From contig DGED01000017.1 of the NCBI GenBank assembly GCA_002385755.1, positions 32,957 through 46,258 on the forward strand: a DNA stretch of 13,302 nucleotides, written 5' to 3'. The position numbers were made by a program, and so were the translations under genes. Source of the stretch: Caryophanales bacterium UBA3935 (GTDB lineage Bacteria > Bacillota_I > Bacilli_A > ML615J-28 > CAG-698). Of this stretch, positions 12,025-13,302 are shown piece after piece (the first letter of the stretch is position 1; each line of letters starts with the position of its first letter). The notes beneath the pieces are model-generated. The model was not told the DNA's origin. It worked only from the letters and a program-made list of their open reading frames with translations, and made no database searches.

Positions 12025-12900
12025 ATGAAAATAATAAAGATTGAACCGCAAGGATTTTGCGGGGGCGTTGTTTACGCGATTAACATGGTGGAAAAAGCTC
12101 TTGCGGGAGAAAACGCGACAAAACCGATATACATGTTGGGGAATGTCGTTCATAACAAAAACGTTGTCCGCGCCTTTCGCGAAAGAGGCGTCATCGTCCT
12201 GGAAGGGGCGTCTCGTGACGAAATGCTTGAGAAAATCGATTCGGGGACGATTATAATCACCGCCCACGGCGCAAGCGATAAAATAAGAAAACGCGCCCGA
12301 GAAAAAGGATTGAATATAATCGACGCCACCTGCCGGCACGTCACCAAGACTCATGAACTTGTCAAAGAAAAGCTTTCCGCCGGTTACGGCGTCTACTACT
12401 ACGGTAAAAAAAACCACCCCGAGACCGAAGGAATATTAGGGATATCCTCCGCCATTATTCTCGTATCCGACGATAATAACCTGGATAAACTCCCGAAATG
12501 CGAAGGCAAGGCCATTCTCACGAATCAAACGACCATGTCCTATCTTGAAGTTTATCGCTTATACGAAAAATTGCGGCGGATAATCCCTCATCTCGAGTTG
12601 GCCGAAGAGATATGCGACGCCACGCGCCGGCGGCAGGAAGCCGTTATCGCGCAAAAGGGGAAAATCGATCTATGCGTCGTCGTCGGCGACACCTTAAGCA
12701 ATAACACCAGGATGCTTAAGGAAACGGCGGAGAAAAACGGGATTAAAGCGATTCAAGTCGAAGGCGCCGCCGAACTTGATAATTATGACTTTTCGCCTTA
12801 CGAGACGGTCGGCGTGACCGCCGGGGCCTCAACCCCGAAAAACATAATCAACGACGTGATCGCCGCTTTAGCGGCAATTAAAAACACTTCGCCGAATTAA
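12025..12900 (+). CDS. ispH: 4-hydroxy-3-methylbut-2-enyl diphosphate reductase IspH
   Basis: 291-residue iron-sulfur enzyme of the last MEP-pathway step, reducing HMBPP to IPP and DMAPP. Its three cluster cysteines are Cys12 (GFCGGV), Cys103 (DATCRHVTK; most homologues have DATCPLVTK) and Cys197 (EEICDAT). Substrate contacts are His43 (VVHN), His81 (TAHG), the HPETEG motif with catalytic Glu133, TNQTT at 166-170, and the closing GAST at 267-270. No RpsA fusion is present; length is normal for a stand-alone enzyme. ATG at 12025 has GGGTGA six bases upstream. It is monocistronic, divergent from the aldose epimerase operon and convergent with pheT; its stop lies in the loop of the shared terminator. 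It implies a functional MEP route feeding undecaprenyl carrier synthesis. Confidence 0.96.
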   Translation: MKIIKIEPQGFCGGVVYAINMVEKALAGENATKPIYMLGNVVHNKNVVRAFRERGVIVLEGASRDEMLEKIDSGTIIITAHGASDKIRKRAREKGLNIIDATCRHVTKTHELVKEKLSAGYGVYYYGKKNHPETEGILGISSAIILVSDDNNLDKLPKCEGKAILTNQTTMSYLEVYRLYEKLRRIIPHLELAEEICDATRRRQEAVIAQKGKIDLCVVVGDTLSNNTRMLKETAEKNGIKAIQVEGAAELDNYDFSPYETVGVTAGASTPKNIINDVIAALAAIKNTSPN

Positions 12901-12919
12901 GAGCGGCGAAGTGTTTTTT
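12881..12919. terminator. Bidirectional terminator between ispH and pheT
   Basis: Arms 12881-12894 and 12904-12917 pair perfectly over 14 bp (AAAACACTTCGCCG with its complement) around a nine-base loop that contains the ispH TAA. U-runs follow on both strands (six on plus, five on minus). It ends two bases before the pheT stop, serving both convergent genes. Confidence 0.92.
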
Positions 12920-12921
12920 AT

Positions 12922-13283
12922 TTATTCATCCCTTAATTTTGCCTGATGGGTCGATTCTAGGTTCCTGACGATCTTGTCGACCATCCGGTTTATCTCCTCG
13001 TCGGTTAAAACGTAGTCGGCGGAAAACACGAGTTTGATTCCTACCGATTTCTTGTCGGAGCCGACATTCTCCCCGGAATAGACGTCAAAAATATCTACCT
13101 CGCGCAAGTGCTTATTCCCGCTTTGTTTAACGGCGTTAATCAGCGACCCGGCCAAAACGTCGCTGCCAACGATAACGGCGATATCGCGCTCGACCGAGGG
13201 GAATTTATGAAATTGTTGATATACAACCGGGGTTCTTTGGCGCTCTAACACGGCGCTGATGTCAAGCTCGCAAACATATACGT
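12922..13283 (-). CDS. pheT: Phenylalanyl-tRNA synthetase beta subunit, C-terminal fragment
   Basis: About 120 residues of the C-terminal end of PheT, the beta chain of the alpha2-beta2 enzyme that charges tRNA-Phe. It holds the end of the core domain (VYVCELDIS, before residue 109 from the C terminus) and a complete FDX-ACB anticodon-binding domain: FPSVERDIAVIV, REVDIFDVYSGE, KKSVGIKLVFSA, LTDEEINRMVDKIV and final AKLRDE. The frame stays open upstream past the GTG at 13251, which is an internal Val and not a start. The missing N-terminal part, some 670 residues, lies beyond the contig end. The reading is cut at about 13283, where adapter sequence begins, so the truncation is technical and this is not a pseudogene. 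pheS would be expected upstream. Confidence 0.93.
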
Positions 13284-13302
13284 CTGTCTCTTATACACAT
13301 CT
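13284..13302 (+). other. Tn5/Nextera mosaic-end adapter (sequencing artefact)
   Basis: The final 19 bases, CTGTCTCTTATACACATCT, are the exact complement of the Tn5 mosaic end used in Illumina Nextera libraries. They begin abruptly inside the pheT frame and reach the window end. This is untrimmed adapter and not a genomic transposon end: no transposase or target duplication is visible. Confidence 0.95.

Noticed and set aside
11989..12417. A 142-codon minus-strand open frame
   Set aside because: Lies antisense to ispH and its promoter, with no credible ribosome site and no recognisable motif.
13251..13251. GTG at 13251 as the start of a separate small gene
   Set aside because: The frame continues upstream with PheT-like residues (VYVCELDIS), so this is an internal Val of a truncated pheT.
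13284..13302. A genuine transposon end
   Set aside because: It is the hyperactive mosaic-end sequence exactly at the contig edge, with no transposase, no inverted partner and no target duplication.
1..13302. Use of the mycoplasma genetic code (TGA as Trp)
   Set aside because: TGA ends pepV, trmB, the DUF84 gene, the EIIB-like gene and efp at sensible places, and conserved Trp residues such as that in the TrmB DPWPK motif use TGG.
1..13302. tRNA genes, CRISPR arrays, insertion sequences or riboswitches
   Set aside because: No cloverleaf, regular repeat-spacer array, transposase frame or long structured leader was found by eye; all leaders are short.

Overview
The window looks like a chromosomal contig from a low-to-moderate GC, Gram-positive, spore-forming member of the Bacilli, probably an uncultured anaerobe near the Erysipelotrichia or Mollicutes-related lineages (the exact taxon is inference). 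The evidence is extended -10 TGnTATAAT promoters, strong AAGGAGG-type ribosome sites, Bacilli-type housekeeping genes and two or three sporulation genes: an SspI-type small acid-soluble spore protein, a Cys-rich CotY/CotZ-type coat protein and a probable CotO-like coat protein. TGA is used as a real stop at tight ATGA junctions and Trp is encoded by TGG, so the code is the standard bacterial one, not the mycoplasma code. UppP and IspH imply undecaprenyl-phosphate recycling, MEP-pathway isoprenoids and hence a cell wall.

Layout. 1-60: a sigma-A-like promoter firing off the left edge. 109-945 (-): patatin-like lipase. 1010-5107 (-): a tightly packed operon read pepV, trmB, M42 aminopeptidase, DUF84 NTPase, DJ-1/PfpI protein, with overlapping gene ends throughout. 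5108-5195: a compact divergent promoter region. 5196-5402 (+): sspI. 5431-7793 (-): a membrane-anchored, Cys-less PTS EIIB-like protein coupled to transketolase. 7794-7944: two good divergent sigma-A-type promoters. 7945-8787 (+): uppP, with a terminator. 8913-9287 (+): CotY/CotZ-like coat gene with a candidate sigma-K promoter. 9314-9670 (-): CotO-like gene, convergent with it. 9697-11923 (-): operon of aldose epimerase, efp and coaX. 12025-12900 (+): ispH. 12922-13283 (-): C-terminal part of pheT, cut by the contig end.

How the parts relate. The pepV operon pairs peptide and dipeptide hydrolysis with tRNA m7G46 modification and house-cleaning enzymes. The tkt operon links the pentose-phosphate pathway to what looks like a degenerate PTS sensor domain. 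The central 5.1-9.7 kb holds spore DNA-protection and coat genes next to ordinary metabolic genes. Several terminators overlap stop codons and serve convergent genes in both directions, so the region is very compact. No tRNA, rRNA, CRISPR or insertion sequence was seen.

The last 19 bases (13284-13302) are exactly the Tn5/Nextera mosaic-end adapter, so the right edge is a library artefact and not genome sequence. The most interesting biology is the sporulation set, with its candidate compartment-specific promoters, and the EIIB-like membrane protein whose phosphorylatable Cys is replaced by Glu.
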